Shown: positions 24,346 through 36,413 of the stretch, in pieces | Layout: each line of letters starts with the position of its first letter | Position numbering within the stretch: position 1 is the stretch's first letter | Assembly: GCA_019096195.1 (NCBI GenBank) | Contig: JAGTXK010000055.1 | Location: 2,046,001-2,110,000 of the forward strand | Direction of reading: 5' to 3' | DNA: 64,000 bases | From: Boletus sp. NGJ | Lineage: Eukaryota > Basidiomycota > Agaricomycetes > Boletales > Boletaceae | The notes under the pieces: model-generated | The model's database searches: none | The model's input: only the letters and a program-made list of their open reading frames with translations | What the model was told of the DNA's origin: nothing | Position numbers and translations under genes: made by a program

Positions 24346-24875
24346 CCACCTGATCTCACTACCAGTGGCACAAGTGTGTTTGCCAATGACCCACCACCTG
24401 GCCCTTGCCTACCTACGACGACTTTGACCTTGAAACAAACGTGATCACACTGGCGCATCATCGCTAGATCCAGGGTGCGCATTTTGCCCGAGCTCCAGGA
24501 ATAATTTGATTTCAAAGATCGAGCCCCGGGGAAGACATTCAGGTTCCAGGTGGGATACATGCTTCAAAGCATTATACAAGCTCTGATTCGGTAGACGTGG
24601 TGGAATCACGATCACCTTGGAGTGGAATGAGTCCTCATGTGTCAAAACATGAAGACACATGCGACTGTAAGGTGATCGTGCCAGTGACGTGCCCGGCATA
24701 CGCCACATCCAGGGTTAGCCACATCCATCACATCATACGGCGAATATCTATCCCTTATCAGCGAATGTGCCAGCGCCTAGCACGGCGTCCTTACGCACAC
24801 TGATTCCATTGGTCACATGGTTGGGAATTTATGGCTCCTTCTATGTGTATCCCAGGCAAGAAGGCACGATGAGAT
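24346..24875. other. Intergenic region with an imperfect inverted repeat
   Basis: No gene is recognised. The strings CACGATCACCTT (about 24606-24617) and AAGGTGATCGTG (about 24669-24680) form the arms of an inverted repeat, with a smaller palindromic block (CATGTGTC / GACACATG) between them. It could form a stem-loop or be a relic of a small element. Confidence 0.4.
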
Positions 24876-25740
24876 ATGACATTACTTCAAACTTTCTTGT
24901 CAATCCCCTCTTTCTCAATCAACACCATGTTCGCGCTTCCGAGATATCTTCAGTCCGTTATCGAACGGTGGATAGCTCTCATTGTGCTTTATGGACCATC
25001 AACGATGTTCGTCCTGGTCTGTGCATTGGCTGGCCTGTCAACTGGCCTTACGTTGCTTTACATCAATCAGGACAATTTTCAGTACCCAGTGGGCACTCGA
25101 TCCAGACTCACGTCGGTGAGAATGTCTCACTCTTGTCGGGTTTCTTGGCCAGTCTCGGGTGGCTGTACAGATTACATGTTTGGAAGAAATACCTCATGCG
25201 TTCAGAATGGCCTCAGTGTGCTGTTGAACCTCTATGTCAACTTGTGGGTGATGAGTTGCCTCACTGCCGGTTTCTTCTTCTTATCTCACGTGTCAGAGCG
25301 CCATCGTCAGACTGGAACTCCATTGTTCCGGTTGGGTTCTATGATCCGACGACTATATCAAACCCCCAACCAGCATATTACAATTCAATGACAGTTTCGC
25401 AGCAGCAGTGTCATCAACGCATACATCTAGGCCAATCCCTATAACTTCGTTTAATTCCATGCCCTGAGCCCCACGATTTGTTGGTGTCCATCATGGCAGT
25501 TTCCAGAACTACGTTTCACTCGTAGCGATCAATCAAACGGACAATTCGACGATCCCCATTGCGTTCGCTGATTGTTATGGAACTGTTGTAAATTTGGAAG
25601 CGAATTGTGGTTTTGTGCATCCACAACCACCCGCAAGAGATATCCAATACTCCCTCACACTCATCCTCCACCGACACCCTCTAGTGAAAGCTCTCGTCAT
25701 CATGCTCGTCTTGGTTAGCTGTGAGTGATTAGCATAATCT
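24876..25740 (+). pseudogene. Broken membrane-protein frame, possibly DUF4436-like
   Basis: The plus strand encodes a hydrophobic segment (WIALIVLYGPSTMFVLVCALAG), then INQDNFQYPVG. The next recognisable piece, HVGENVSLLSG, lies in another frame. Further on (25490-25730) another frame gives YVSLVAINQTDNSTIPIAF and a hydrophobic LVKALVIMLVLVSC. The order (anchor, extracellular part, anchor near the end) recalls basidiomycete DUF4436 membrane proteins. I could not join the parts with plausible introns, so decay is likelier than an intact gene. The family name is a tentative memory-based match. Confidence 0.35.
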
Positions 25741-26227
25741 TCAGTGTGAACCTGCTCTCATTTTAGACTCGCAGCCATGTCTTAATAAGTTCATTTCCAG
25801 GCGCTTTCATTGGTAGGTACGACATCGCTTTCAATGGCTGCACGTCTCATTCCCTACAGATATTTTATGAAGGTCTGCCTGGTTAGCATCTGTGTACGTT
25901 TTTTGCCCAATCGCTAGAGCCTAGGAACGTCACTAGAAACCCTTCTAGACATCTACCCTCCTCTCTACTCAACTCCATAGCCGAGATCGGTCTAAAATCT
26001 ACTCTATACCCCGGTCGATGGAATACAGTCAGATTGGTGCAAGTTCGAGCAGGAAAAGCGACGATTGGCCCCTTCTTACTCTCCCTTCCAAAAGTGACTA
26101 GTTCCCAGAATATTCGACGGTCTTCCTGGCGTGGGCGTTTTGTAAATGTATACACAGACCGATCACGTTTTTTTTTTTTTTGCATCTCGACGTAGCAGTA
26201 CAAAGTACAGAGCAAATTATAGAATCC
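25741..26227. other. Twinfilin 3' flank, nothing recognised
   Basis: No gene seen. An A/T homopolymer lies near 26169-26181. Confidence 0.35.
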
Positions 26228-27563
26228 TCAACGTCTCCTTCCTGGCCCTTTTGGCCTAGCAAATGAAGTACGTGGAATAGCATTAGTATCTTTCTCATTG
26301 CTTGTTCCATTCCCTATATTGAGCTCTTCCTTTAGGAATGCCTCCGTCAGCTCTCGAGGGTCAGAGGTTTCTATCTTTCTGGATGCAAGCGCAAAACCGC
26401 GCTCCTCGCCTAAAAGATCTCTCACTTGTTTGAGGATGAACACGGCACCTGTCGAGTAGATCATGCGGGACTTGATTGGTGAAGTACTTGGACAGGAATA
26501 GATGAACGCTACGCCGAATCGACGTCAACAGCAACCAACGATATCAAGAGGTGACCCGCTGACCAATGTTACGTCTGTTCGGTGAGGCGTCCTGCCAGGC
26601 GAATAAACAGTAGGCTGTGTACCCATTAATCTTTCCACCGCGCAAAGAGAAATACCAATACATACAAGGCCCCGAGAGAGGGACATTCGCGGAGAGCGTA
26701 TTTACGTCGTCGATCGGTACACTGTTGCTCAAGACGATCTGTTCCGATTCGTTTATTTGCTAACACAATCAAGGCAAATATGAGTGCACTGAGCAGGCCA
26801 AAAGGCGCTGAACGAAGCTGACCAGGATCACGAGGCGACTGCCCTCCCCAGCACGCAGATCGCCGACAGCTTCTCTGGCGTCCTCGGCCCATGTATATTC
26901 GACCTCCTGGTTTCCAAGGTGATTCTGTCTGGCTCCACTGCCCTCATAGGTGACACTTGCTTCCCTTTCGGCCGCTCTAATGTCAGCTATCTCTTGCTCC
27001 CTTGCACTCAAGGGTTTGGGAGCAGCCTGGTGCCGTTTGTGAGCAGCGTAAGCCTCTGGCGTGACGTCTGACTTGGCTGTAGCGAACAGACTGTCTGTAA
27101 ACACGGTCGATCCGAGGGACTTTGTCAGTGCATTGCGAGTCGAGGCGTAGAGCATCTAACCACGGCGTTATCGAGAACGATGATGGGGCACGCAATTCAA
27201 TTGAGACTAGTAATCACCTTTTGTCTGACCTGGGCAGCGTCGGGCACGTAACTGATGATCAGCCACTCAGATGGTGGATTGTCCAGTCGTGCGAGTACGT
27301 AGCATGGGACGTTCTCCTCTAGATGATCTTGGAGCAGGGGAAGATCATCGTCAAGAGAACTGGAAACCTCGACCGATGTGACTGGAACAAGGGACTCTGT
27401 AGCGAGTGCGACCGGGTGAGGTTCCCACCCAGTCGATGAATGGGGACGACCTCGCACCGTTCTGAATGTTGACTTTGATGAATCGGATGTTCTTCGTCTC
27501 GACAGCACTGGAAAAAGCCTGCGTGAGTTCTTCAGATACTCCGATGCCAGAGGTCGCAGCCAT
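26228..27563 (-). CDS. TWF1: Twinfilin (actin monomer-binding, two ADF-H domains)
   Basis: Five exons join in frame. The start MAATSGIGVSEELTQAF and the phrase RFIKVNIQN match the first ADF-homology domain. That domain continues with CYVLARLDNP, WLIISYVPDAAQVRQKMLYASTRN. A linker rich in Arg/Glu/Ala (PLSAREQEIADIRAAEREA) precedes the second ADF-H domain (WAEDAREAVGDL ... IYSCPSTSPIKSRMIYST). The tail ends in basic residues (RPKGPGRRR), as in other twinfilins. The family binds ADP-actin monomers and caps or depolymerises filament ends in the cytoplasm. A degenerate copy of the last exon sits 2 kb downstream. I am confident of the family. Confidence 0.88.
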
Positions 27564-27840
27564 GATGTTACAGCACAAGCGCCGTGTAGATCATGTAGGT
27601 TCACGTGACACTGACGTGATCGCAGTGTTGAGAACTTGTTTTTAACCAAGGCTTGAATTTGCACCACGCCAATATTAATGCAAGAAAACTCTACAGAGAT
27701 GAAAAGAGGTCTAGGTTATACATTATCCGAATGTATCGTTACAGTTCACTATAGATGCAACATATGTAGCTCGTATCGGAGATCACTGAAAACAATCAAA
27801 AAAAAAATATTCAACATGAAATGATCGACGGTGCGCAACT

Positions 27841-30800
27841 TCATTGCATCCCTAAAGAGCCCATAAAGCTCGAGAGATCCAAGCCTTCGTACTCGTCCTC
27901 TGGTGGTAGATCTTCAAGACCTTGCAGGAGATTCTTCTGATTGACAGGTCCAGCTGTCTCTCTCGTTTCTTTCGCCTTCTTCTTTGCTACCGCAGCCGTG
28001 TCCTCCTCCTCCGATGTCCGTTTAAAGAGATCCAGAACAAGGTCGGTGTCCATAGACGAGAGACCAGCGTTCTGTTGGGTGACAACCGAGTTAGCAATGT
28101 TGAGCTTGAATCGTTGCAACCTGCATGATGAAATGAGCAGAGTGTAACCTCAAAAATATCGCACATACCCCATGATTTTCTCCTCCAGGGTTCCTTTCGT
28201 GATCAGTCGATAGACATTTACGACTTTCTTTTGGCCAATACGGTGAGCTCGGTCCATGGCCTGCAGATCTTTCATCGGATTCCAGTCATGTTCCACGAAA
28301 ATGACGGTATCAGCTCCAGTCAGGGTAAGCCCTAGCCCTCCAACATGTGTAGTTAATAAAAGACAGTCGATACTCGGGTCCGAGTTGAATGTCTGGACAA
28401 TCGCATGACGCTTGTTCGGGTCTGTCCCACCATCGAGTCGCATATACGTGACGGAAGGCATGTACTGCCTGAACAAGTCATTTTCAATGATGTCCAGCAT
28501 CTGTTTCATCTGACAGAAGATGAGAGCACGATGCTGAGAGAAGGCTCCACTCGGTGAATCCGAAACCCCTTCGCTCAGCTCGGTTTTGCCTCCTTCGGCA
28601 GTAACTGCGGAGCTACCTCCGATGCCACAGTCACTCAAAAGTTGTCTGAGAATGTTTGATGAGCAAGCTTCAGAACAGCATTTAATTCGACCCACCGTAG
28701 TGCTTGTAGCTTCGGCGCGTGCTGGATATCGCTCAAGTTGTCGACATTACATCCGACCTTGGCTAGAGCTGCCGCAACCGAGTCGTTGTTAGTCTTCAGA
28801 ACAAGCGAGGGATGGTTGCAGAGTTTGCGGAGGTATTGTAATGATTGGAAAACGTGGTGCTGTCCGTCACCCTTTTCGGGTTGCCCCGAAGTCGATTGAA
28901 TAACACCCTCTACCTCCGCCTTTGCTGCTGACTTTGAGAAGTCGTCATAGAGAAGCTTCTGCACGTCCGAGAGTTCACAGTAGTAATCCTGAATGATCTT
29001 TGGCGGTAGGTCATTTAACACGTCTTCCTTCAAACGACGGAGTAAGAAGGGCAGAACTTGTTTATGCAACGCTTCTAGCGCCAAAGCGGCTGGAAGGAAA
29101 TCCAGCCTTAGTTTCATGTAAGAGTAGAACGGTGATCCACTCACCAGCTTCACCTGTCTTCGCTTTCCCATCTCGACCAGAAAGAATAGGCTTGCCAAAC
29201 CGCTCATTGAATGAAGTCTCTGTGCCGAGGAATCCAGGCATCAAGAAATCAAATAAGCTCCAGAGTTCCAGTACATTGTTCTGAATCGGAGTTCCTGACA
29301 AGATCAATCGATGCTGTGCCTGGATCGCTTTGACTGCCTTTGTCAACTTGGTCTTCGCGTTCTTGATAACATGCCCTTCGTCAAGGATGCAGTAAAGCCA
29401 GTTGATATCTTCCAAACTCCCAATGTCATTGCGAACGACTTCGTATGAGGTAATCACAATGTCCATGGCGGCCAGCTTGGAGAGAAGCTTTGATCGCTCT
29501 TTCGAGCTTCCGGTGTACAGGATAGGTCGAAGGTTTTCGGCGTACTTCAGGACCTCGTAATACCAGTGTCCAGTGAGCGTCGGGGGGCAGATAATTAGTG
29601 ACGGTAGGTGAACTGAATCGGAAGACTGTGTCTCTTCGTATTTCTTGGCACGTTCGGCGTGTTTACTTGCCAATATACATATCGATTGAAGCGTTTTTCC
29701 AAGACCCATATCTACAGATATCAGCGTGGTTCGTAGAGCTTAATTTGGGACCGAGCAGCAAAAATTGCTCACCATCGCAAAGAATACCATGTAATTGATA
29801 CTTGGCGAGGAAGGCGAGCCAGTTGACCCCTTCTTTCTGGTACTTGCGTAGTTCTGCATTAATCTTGACAGGCATCACATAAGGTTCAACTTTGCTCCCG
29901 TCCAGAAGTTGCATCAAAAATTCTCTCTCCTCTTGTCGGCGCTTCAACAAACCATCTGGGAAACCAGGTGGGTCGGGTAAACCAGCCTATATGCATCATT
30001 TGAAAACAGATACTTTCTCGACCAAGAGTGTTTACCTCTAGTGGAACCATCTTCACTAGCGATGCAAACGTATTTGTTGCTGTTGATCGGATATCATCGT
30101 CCGAATCACTCATTCTTCCAAGTACAGGGACAATCAGGAATATAACGTAGGGAAGCGCCTTGATGTCAAGTCTCTGCACGATGTCTGACAGATCCTAGTA
30201 AGCGCACGTGCCACGAAAGATATTGTTGGACGCACGATAAATAGCTTCAGCGGCTCCTTGTCTATTCGAGAGTACGACTGCGTCTCCGATCAAGGGAACA
30301 AGGTGTTCTATCACAAAGCGCATGGCTTCTGCAGTCATGACTTCACAGACGGTAGCGAAGCATCGTGCAGCCGTCTGCCGGATGATCGCAAACTTGCTTC
30401 GGAGAGCAATAGCAATGGCAGGGAACAACTCGGCAAGCTTGGGCCATAATGTGGGGTCCAACGCGGGCGAAATGGCCTCGAGAACACTCAAAGAATCGAT
30501 GACATCCTGTCCGTATTGCTTTTCCATGGCAACATCCGCTGCTTGGGGAGACTCTGTTCAAGGCATGGTGATAAGAGTCGATGCGACCATGGGGGATAAT
30601 CTAGCCATACCTGCACTACACGCACTCAATAGACCACCAACCATAGACTGCCACATCTTGGGAATGGCTTCGAGGAGGCGTGGTCCGAATTTCGTTGATA
30701 GCCGATTGAACGCAAGGCCAGCTCCCCTTCTAGAGTTTTTCATCTTTGCAGCTTCGTCTTCTGACTTTGCAGGTTCTCCCTTTTCATGTGTTTCCTTAAC

Positions 30801-33800
30801 TGTCCTGCTCGGCGCGATCTTCGACCATGTCTGTAACGTAAGAATGCCTCTATAGATCGTCCGTGAATATGCAAACGTTGGCGTCTGTTCTACGTCTTGA
30901 CAGAGGAATGTGCAGAGGTTCTTCACGATCTTATCTGGAGGCTGGTTGATATTGTGTTGCACGCAGAAGTCGATGAAATTAGCAACAGCTGCTGCAGAAC
31001 GTTTCTGCAGGTCCGGGTTGTCCTCGTTCTATGCATCTTTAAGCAGCTATCCAAGAGTGGCGATCCCAAACTCACCTTGATGCCATTCATGATACCCTTC
31101 ACCACGGGGCTAACCTTGTCGGGAGTGCTTTTAAATGCCACGAAAGCTGCTGCAAATGCAGCCGAAACACGAGTGTCATGCTGAGCCTTCACTTCGGCAT
31201 ACTGTTCGATACTCTGCACAACTTTCCGTCTCTTATCAGCAATGACACCTAACTCGCGCTTCTTCGTCCTGCCAAGGCTATCCTTGAGTTTTGCGTACAT
31301 GGCGCCTACGGCCTCATGTGCAGTGTCGATGGTAAAGCACTCAGACCTGGTGCCCGTGATGTCAATCTCATTTCCGAGGTGAGGGATGAGCGAAATGGGG
31401 ATCTTGCAATCACTCGAGAAACAACGTAGGAGTGAATAGCACTCGGCATGAATACGGTGAAGAGTAAATGCCATTTCGTGATATGCTGTTGGAGGTGACC
31501 CTTGGAGGAAAGCAAGGGCTCTTGTGCTGAGTTCACCAGCGAGAGGGAAGTTGTCGAGGATTGAGCCAGGTGACAAGGATGATTCATATGCGTGTGCCCA
31601 TTCTTCGGCTACTATAGCAGCCAGGAATTTTTGAAGCATGCTCGTTGAATCCATGTAGTGGATGAGAATAGGCTGAAAGAGTTCTTCGACAGACTGTAAA
31701 TTTTTGATTTGGTTTCTGGGTCGATCACGAGCTAAACATGATAGCGTACCTTCGAGGGCCAGTATACGATTAGGTAGGCGAGTGCAGTTGCTGAAGCGAT
31801 CCGAGCTTGCAATATAAGTTCCGAGGAGACGAGGGAGAGGTCTTGAGCGAGCATGTTCTTGTCAACGTTATGTCTCTCGGGAACTGCATCAGTCCCATCC
31901 TCCGCAAATGTTGGGTGATGAAATGTTGACGCGTCGATAGGAACGCCAAGGGGCGTCATCATGACCGCATACCATTCAAGGACTGTTTGTTGTTTCACTA
32001 CCCTCTTGATCAAACCTGGCGTACTCGAGATAACTTCAAGTGCTGTGCGCCAACTAGAGAGCGATGCGGATCTTATGTCCGAGCGTTCTTCAACAATAAG
32101 ATTCTGGAAAAGAAGGCGCAAGAATGGAGTGGCTATCCAGTCCCGAGGGAGCGATGACACTGTCATAAAAGACGACAACGTCTTCACCACAGCCAGACGG
32201 ACATTCGGGATAGTATGGCGGAAAAATGGGAATAACGTCGGCGCAAGGTCTGACAGCGGAAGGCTAACCAGACGCCAAGATGTTAAGATGAGGGCGTCCA
32301 AACACGTTGACACTCACGATAAGTTTGGATCGCCGAGGATGTCGATGACTTTGCTGTAGGTTACCAATTTACCTGCCGACGATTGGATGGGTCCAAAGAA
32401 ACCATGAAACAAATTGCACGTACCCAGCAGATCCATGACAGCTCCAACGCTAGAGCTTAAGTCATCCTTCATTTCCCGCAAACAAGTCCATAACACAGCC
32501 AAAACTCGATCGAGGGAGTCTGGCAGTCGCTCAACTAGGTGGCTTGTCACGGGCAGTAAACAAGTTGCAGCTACTGCACGGACATCATCGTCCCGATCGC
32601 TGAGCCTGAGGGAGACATTTAGCAACCCAGAACATCTTCAATCGAGGAAGTTGAGATACCCCAGCACAGCAGCATCAACGACTCCCGTCAAAATTGCTCT
32701 TCCCGCATCGTCCGATTCTTCATCCTTTTGGGCGTCAAACAAATCACTTCTGACCGCGACTTCATACTTGATCCCTAGGAGACCGGCATGGCGCACCTCC
32801 CAGACATGGTTTCGATCATCTTTCTTCCCTACTTTGGCCTTTGATGGGAGGGTAAAATCTTGTCTTATCATTTGCAGAAGGATAGAGTGTACATGGCCAA
32901 CGGAACGAAGGGGCATGTGTAATAGAAGAGAGGCAAGCGTCTGAGAAACCGTTTCGCGGACAGGCGCAACGACCTGGATCGCTTTAAGGACAGGTTCAGC
33001 AAGAAAGGTTGCTGTCACCCACCTGATCGGAAACAAAATCTCCGAAGCGATCAAGAACGAAAACACAAAGAAGCCTCGCTGCCAAGTGATTGCACCATTC
33101 TTCGTGCGCACGCTCATTCACTTTTGACGAAACACCATCTATCAAGGGATGATCAGCAGAGGGAGAAAAACAGGGCAATAAAAACTAACCTTTCATCCCG
33201 CCGGATGCACCTTGTGTTTTGAGCAATTCTCGTAATGCCATCGCCGCTCCGTGACGCGTTTCCCAAGTAGGCGAGAATAGATCAACTTCAAGAAGACTAG
33301 CGATCCCACCCCATACCCATGATCCTTGAGGGACTTCGAGGGCATTGGAGTGTTGAGGAGACTTTGGAGAAACAGCGCCGCCCTTTGAAGGATCGATAAC
33401 AACCTTGTCTAAAGGGGAAGGCTTGATAGGAGGATTTGGACTATCCAGACGCGACTTTGGCGGATCTTGTGCTTCCGCAGACAAAAGGCGTGCTCTATTG
33501 AACAGTCAATGGAATAAACGAGGAAAAATATAGACCTACTTATTGGACGGTCCAGCAGCGGTAGTGTTGTAGCGCGAACCGGCAGTGGAAGGGGGTGGAG
33601 GGGGGGCAGCAACGAACGCGGAGCTCCCTACCTTGCGCTTGCGTTTTAGTCGATTGCGCTCGCGAGCAGACAGCCCGCTTAGGTCATCTGGATCTGCGGC
33701 TGGAGGAGCTGGAGTGACAGGCGAAGGTACAGCAGGGGTGCTGGAGTGGGAGCGAGCTGGTGGGGAGCGCTCTTTCCTGAGGTTGAAGTCGACTTCCATA

Positions 33801-34539
33801 GGAGAGACGGATGACATGGGATCTTCTCTCTTGATTTGTACGTCGGTCTCACTCGTCGCATCAGCTTCTGCCTCGATTGCAAGCTCCTTGTCGATGTCCA
33901 TGTCGTCGGCGCCGCCGAAGCTATCAAGGAAATCAAGGCCGAGTCGGCCCATGGCTTCTTTACGGGCACGCTTCACCTCTGCAGGATTGGCGAGTATACC
34001 GGCGGGCTTTGCAAACTCCTTGCCGGACGAGGCGAGCAGGAGGACGCCTTTCTGCATCAGCTCCTGGACGGAGAAAGGGGGGGATTCAGGAGGGGTGATC
34101 GGAAAGTCGTCCGGGGGGTCAATATCGAGCGACTGGGGATGCCAGACAGGTACGAGAGCAAAGATTTGTGAGAGGGCATTGGAAGCCGCCGATCTAGTTT
34201 CGTGGCTCTTTGAATGTAAAAACGGTAATATCTGGGAGAGAGAAGTCTATGACGCGCGGCACAGGAGCAAAAGACGGAAGATGCTCACGCGAGCGACTAC
34301 GGCCAAGAGCTCTGACCAGGCGGATGTGTCGCCGATGGTCGCATGCTGGCGGAGAGAGCTGAAGTCGTCGATGAGGCTTCTTGCTGCGAGCTGGGCGAGT
34401 TGTTTGGCGGCGGTGTTCCTCACGGAGGACGAAGAGCCAGTGTCGAGGAGGAGGAGGAGGCGGTCCAAGCTGGAGGGAGAGGGGTGATGAGCGGACGAGC
34501 GGGGCTGGGGAGAGGTGGGCTGACACACCGGGAGGTCAT
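27841..34539 (-). CDS. MOT1: TATA-binding protein-associated factor MOT1 (BTAF1), SNF2 ATPase
   Basis: A large gene of many short-intron exons, expected near 1900 aa as in the family. Exon 1 (34539-34529) encodes MTSR and joins exon 2 (34469-34289), giving LDRLLLLLDTGSSSSVRNTA, the typical Mot1 start. HEAT-repeat helices follow to about 30.0 kb. The Snf2 ATPase has Walker A MGLGKT (near 29700), the DEGH box (CILDEGHVIKNAKTKL), SGTPIQNN, and the C-terminal lobe with VGGLGLTLTGADTVIF and AMDRAHRIGQKK. Mot1 uses ATP to remove TBP from DNA and so redistributes the general transcription machinery. The linker near 33.6-34.0 kb is acidic, then Pro/Ser-rich. The gene is divergent from the JmjC gene. 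I checked several junctions in frame, not all. Confidence 0.92.
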
Positions 34540-34741
34540 GTCCTAAAAAGGAATACAGGCTGCGCCGTGTGGCGGGCCGGATGCAGAAAAGGGTTACTTT
34601 GGGAGGAAAATGATCGTCTGGGGAACTTTCTCACGGTCGTTCTTTCGCCGTTGTCCTTTTTATCTTCTGTCCCCGCGTGACCCAGCAATCGATATTGTCA
34701 CGCGCCTGTCACGCGCGCCTCCCCGCACGTGGTCCGTGGCG
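34540..34741. promoter_or_regulatory. Bidirectional promoter, MOT1 / JmjC gene
   Basis: Only 202 bp separate the two divergent start codons, so both core promoters must lie here. Several GTCACGCG strings occur near 34675-34712. Confidence 0.6.
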
Positions 34742-36147
34742 ATGGAGGCGTCTTTGCTCACCGAGTACGCCCGCCTCGTCCTCGACGCCGCAGCTACAGC
34801 GCAGTCCGATGTCCATCTCGAGTTCAGCTCAGTCGTGCGCCAGCTTATGCACAACCACTCTCAGATGGACTCCTTTATCAACATTGCGCACCAGCGAATC
34901 CCGTCTTCCGATGGCCTCGCATCATTTCGCTGGCGCATGTTGTACATAGACGCTTCCATCCTCAAAGTGCTCGCCCGCGCCTCAATCCCCGGCCTGCAGG
35001 AGGACGTCGCCAGAGAGTGCATCTCGACATTGGACCATGCAATCATCATCGCCGGCGCTGCTGCGGACGATGCGCGACGCGATTACATTGTACACGACGT
35101 AATCAAACAACTGCAGTCCGTCCTCCCTTGGTGTCCCCCCCAGCGGCGCCGTCTTCCTCGCTAAACAAGCGCCTGTTCACCAGCCCCTATCCACATCCAG
35201 AAAGAGCATTTGCACTCTCACCGCACTTCCATCCATCGCTACTGCCCAACGGCACTGGAGTCGGGCGCCGTTTGTCGTACGCGGATATGCAGACGATTGG
35301 CCGGCGATGCATCAGCCACAGCAATGGGCATCTCTTTCATACCTGTCCTCTGTTGCCGGTCCTGGCCGCGTAGTTCCTGTAGAAGTCGGAGATGACTACA
35401 GGTCCGACGATTGGTCCCAGAAACTGATCAGCTGGGAAAATTTCCTCTCCTCCCTAGACCCATCTGCATCAGCGGCACATCGCCAGCATCAAACCATCTA
35501 TCTAGCCCAGCACAGTCTCTTGACGCAGTTCCCTCAACTACGCCAGGATATCATCCCCCCCGACATCGTCTATGCCTGCCTCGACTCGCCCGATTTCCCT
35601 GCCTATCAACCACCGCCCGACGTAATAGTCAATGCATGGCTTGGCCCAAAAGGGACGATATCACCCGCTCATACAGTAGGTTATGTGTCCTGCCGGTCAC
35701 CAAAAGAATCACCATCAGCTTGTTTATAGGACCCGTTCTTCAATTGCTACGGTAAGTTCCCGTGACGCTAAAATAATATGCCGAAACTTAATTTCCCACG
35801 CCGTAGTACAGGTAGTGGGCCGCAAAACGGTCTGGCTTGCACCACCTAGCGTTGCGGCAGCCATGTATCCCTATCAGTCGTCCCCGTCCGGCGCTGACAG
35901 AAGCCACAATCCAGCAGCCAACACGACTAGCCCGCTCATGAGCAATACTTCTCGCGTGGATGTGTTTCCTGTTACCTTACCCGAAGTGGGGCTGTCCCAA
36001 GCAGCTTTCCCTTTGTTTTGGGACACAGTGCCCGACGAGGCGTCTTGGGTGACACTGAGTCCCGGTGACCTCCTGTTTTTCCCCCCGGGGTGGTGGCATG
36101 CCATGCGGAGCGAGGATGTGAGTTTCTCCGTGTCAATGTGGTTTTAG
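34742..36147 (+). CDS. JmjC-domain protein (JMJD5/KDM8-like), with a one-base frame break
   Basis: Parts: 34742-35676, 35730-35751, 35807-36147. The N-terminal helical region (MEASLLTEYARLVLDAAA...) precedes a JmjC domain. Visible are WSRAPFVVRGYADDWPA, SSVAGPGRVVPVEVGDDY, iron ligands His and Asp in HTDPFFNCY, QVVGRKTVWLAPP, and the distal His in FFPPGWWHAMRS. Such 2-oxoglutarate/Fe(II) oxygenases hydroxylate or demethylate proteins; the substrate here is unknown. The frame changes at a run of seven C at 35135-35141. With six C the protein would read LPWCPPSGAVFLAK and continue. A GT...AG 13-mer there would also restore frame but is far too short for a normal intron. So the gene is either mis-sequenced or broken. 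Confidence 0.8.
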
Positions 36148-36413
36148 ATGAAATCCAGCGGTCTGCCTGGAGGTAGTTCAAGGAACGGAACAAAATTAGC
36201 GGTGTTCCTGGTAGGATGGTGACGGTGTCAGGTTGAATGTCACAGGGGTTGTCCGCGACAGCGTCCATGTATTAGCTAGTACATAACTACACGTGTGTGA
36301 GGCTTTTTCAAGCACCGGTCGCAACCGAGTTGAGATCAACTGTCAAGCTGTACATCTCCCTCGGCGTCGAAAGCAGTCCAGCACCAGCTCAACCTCTCTC
36401 TCTCTCGTCCCCC

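Noticed and set aside
33585-34487. Plus-strand open frame of 300 codons opposite MOT1
   Set aside because: Antisense shadow of MOT1 exons, which show clear family conservation.
35131-35143. A 13-nt GT-AG intron in the JmjC gene
   Set aside because: Far below the smallest known spliceosomal introns; a homopolymer indel is more likely.
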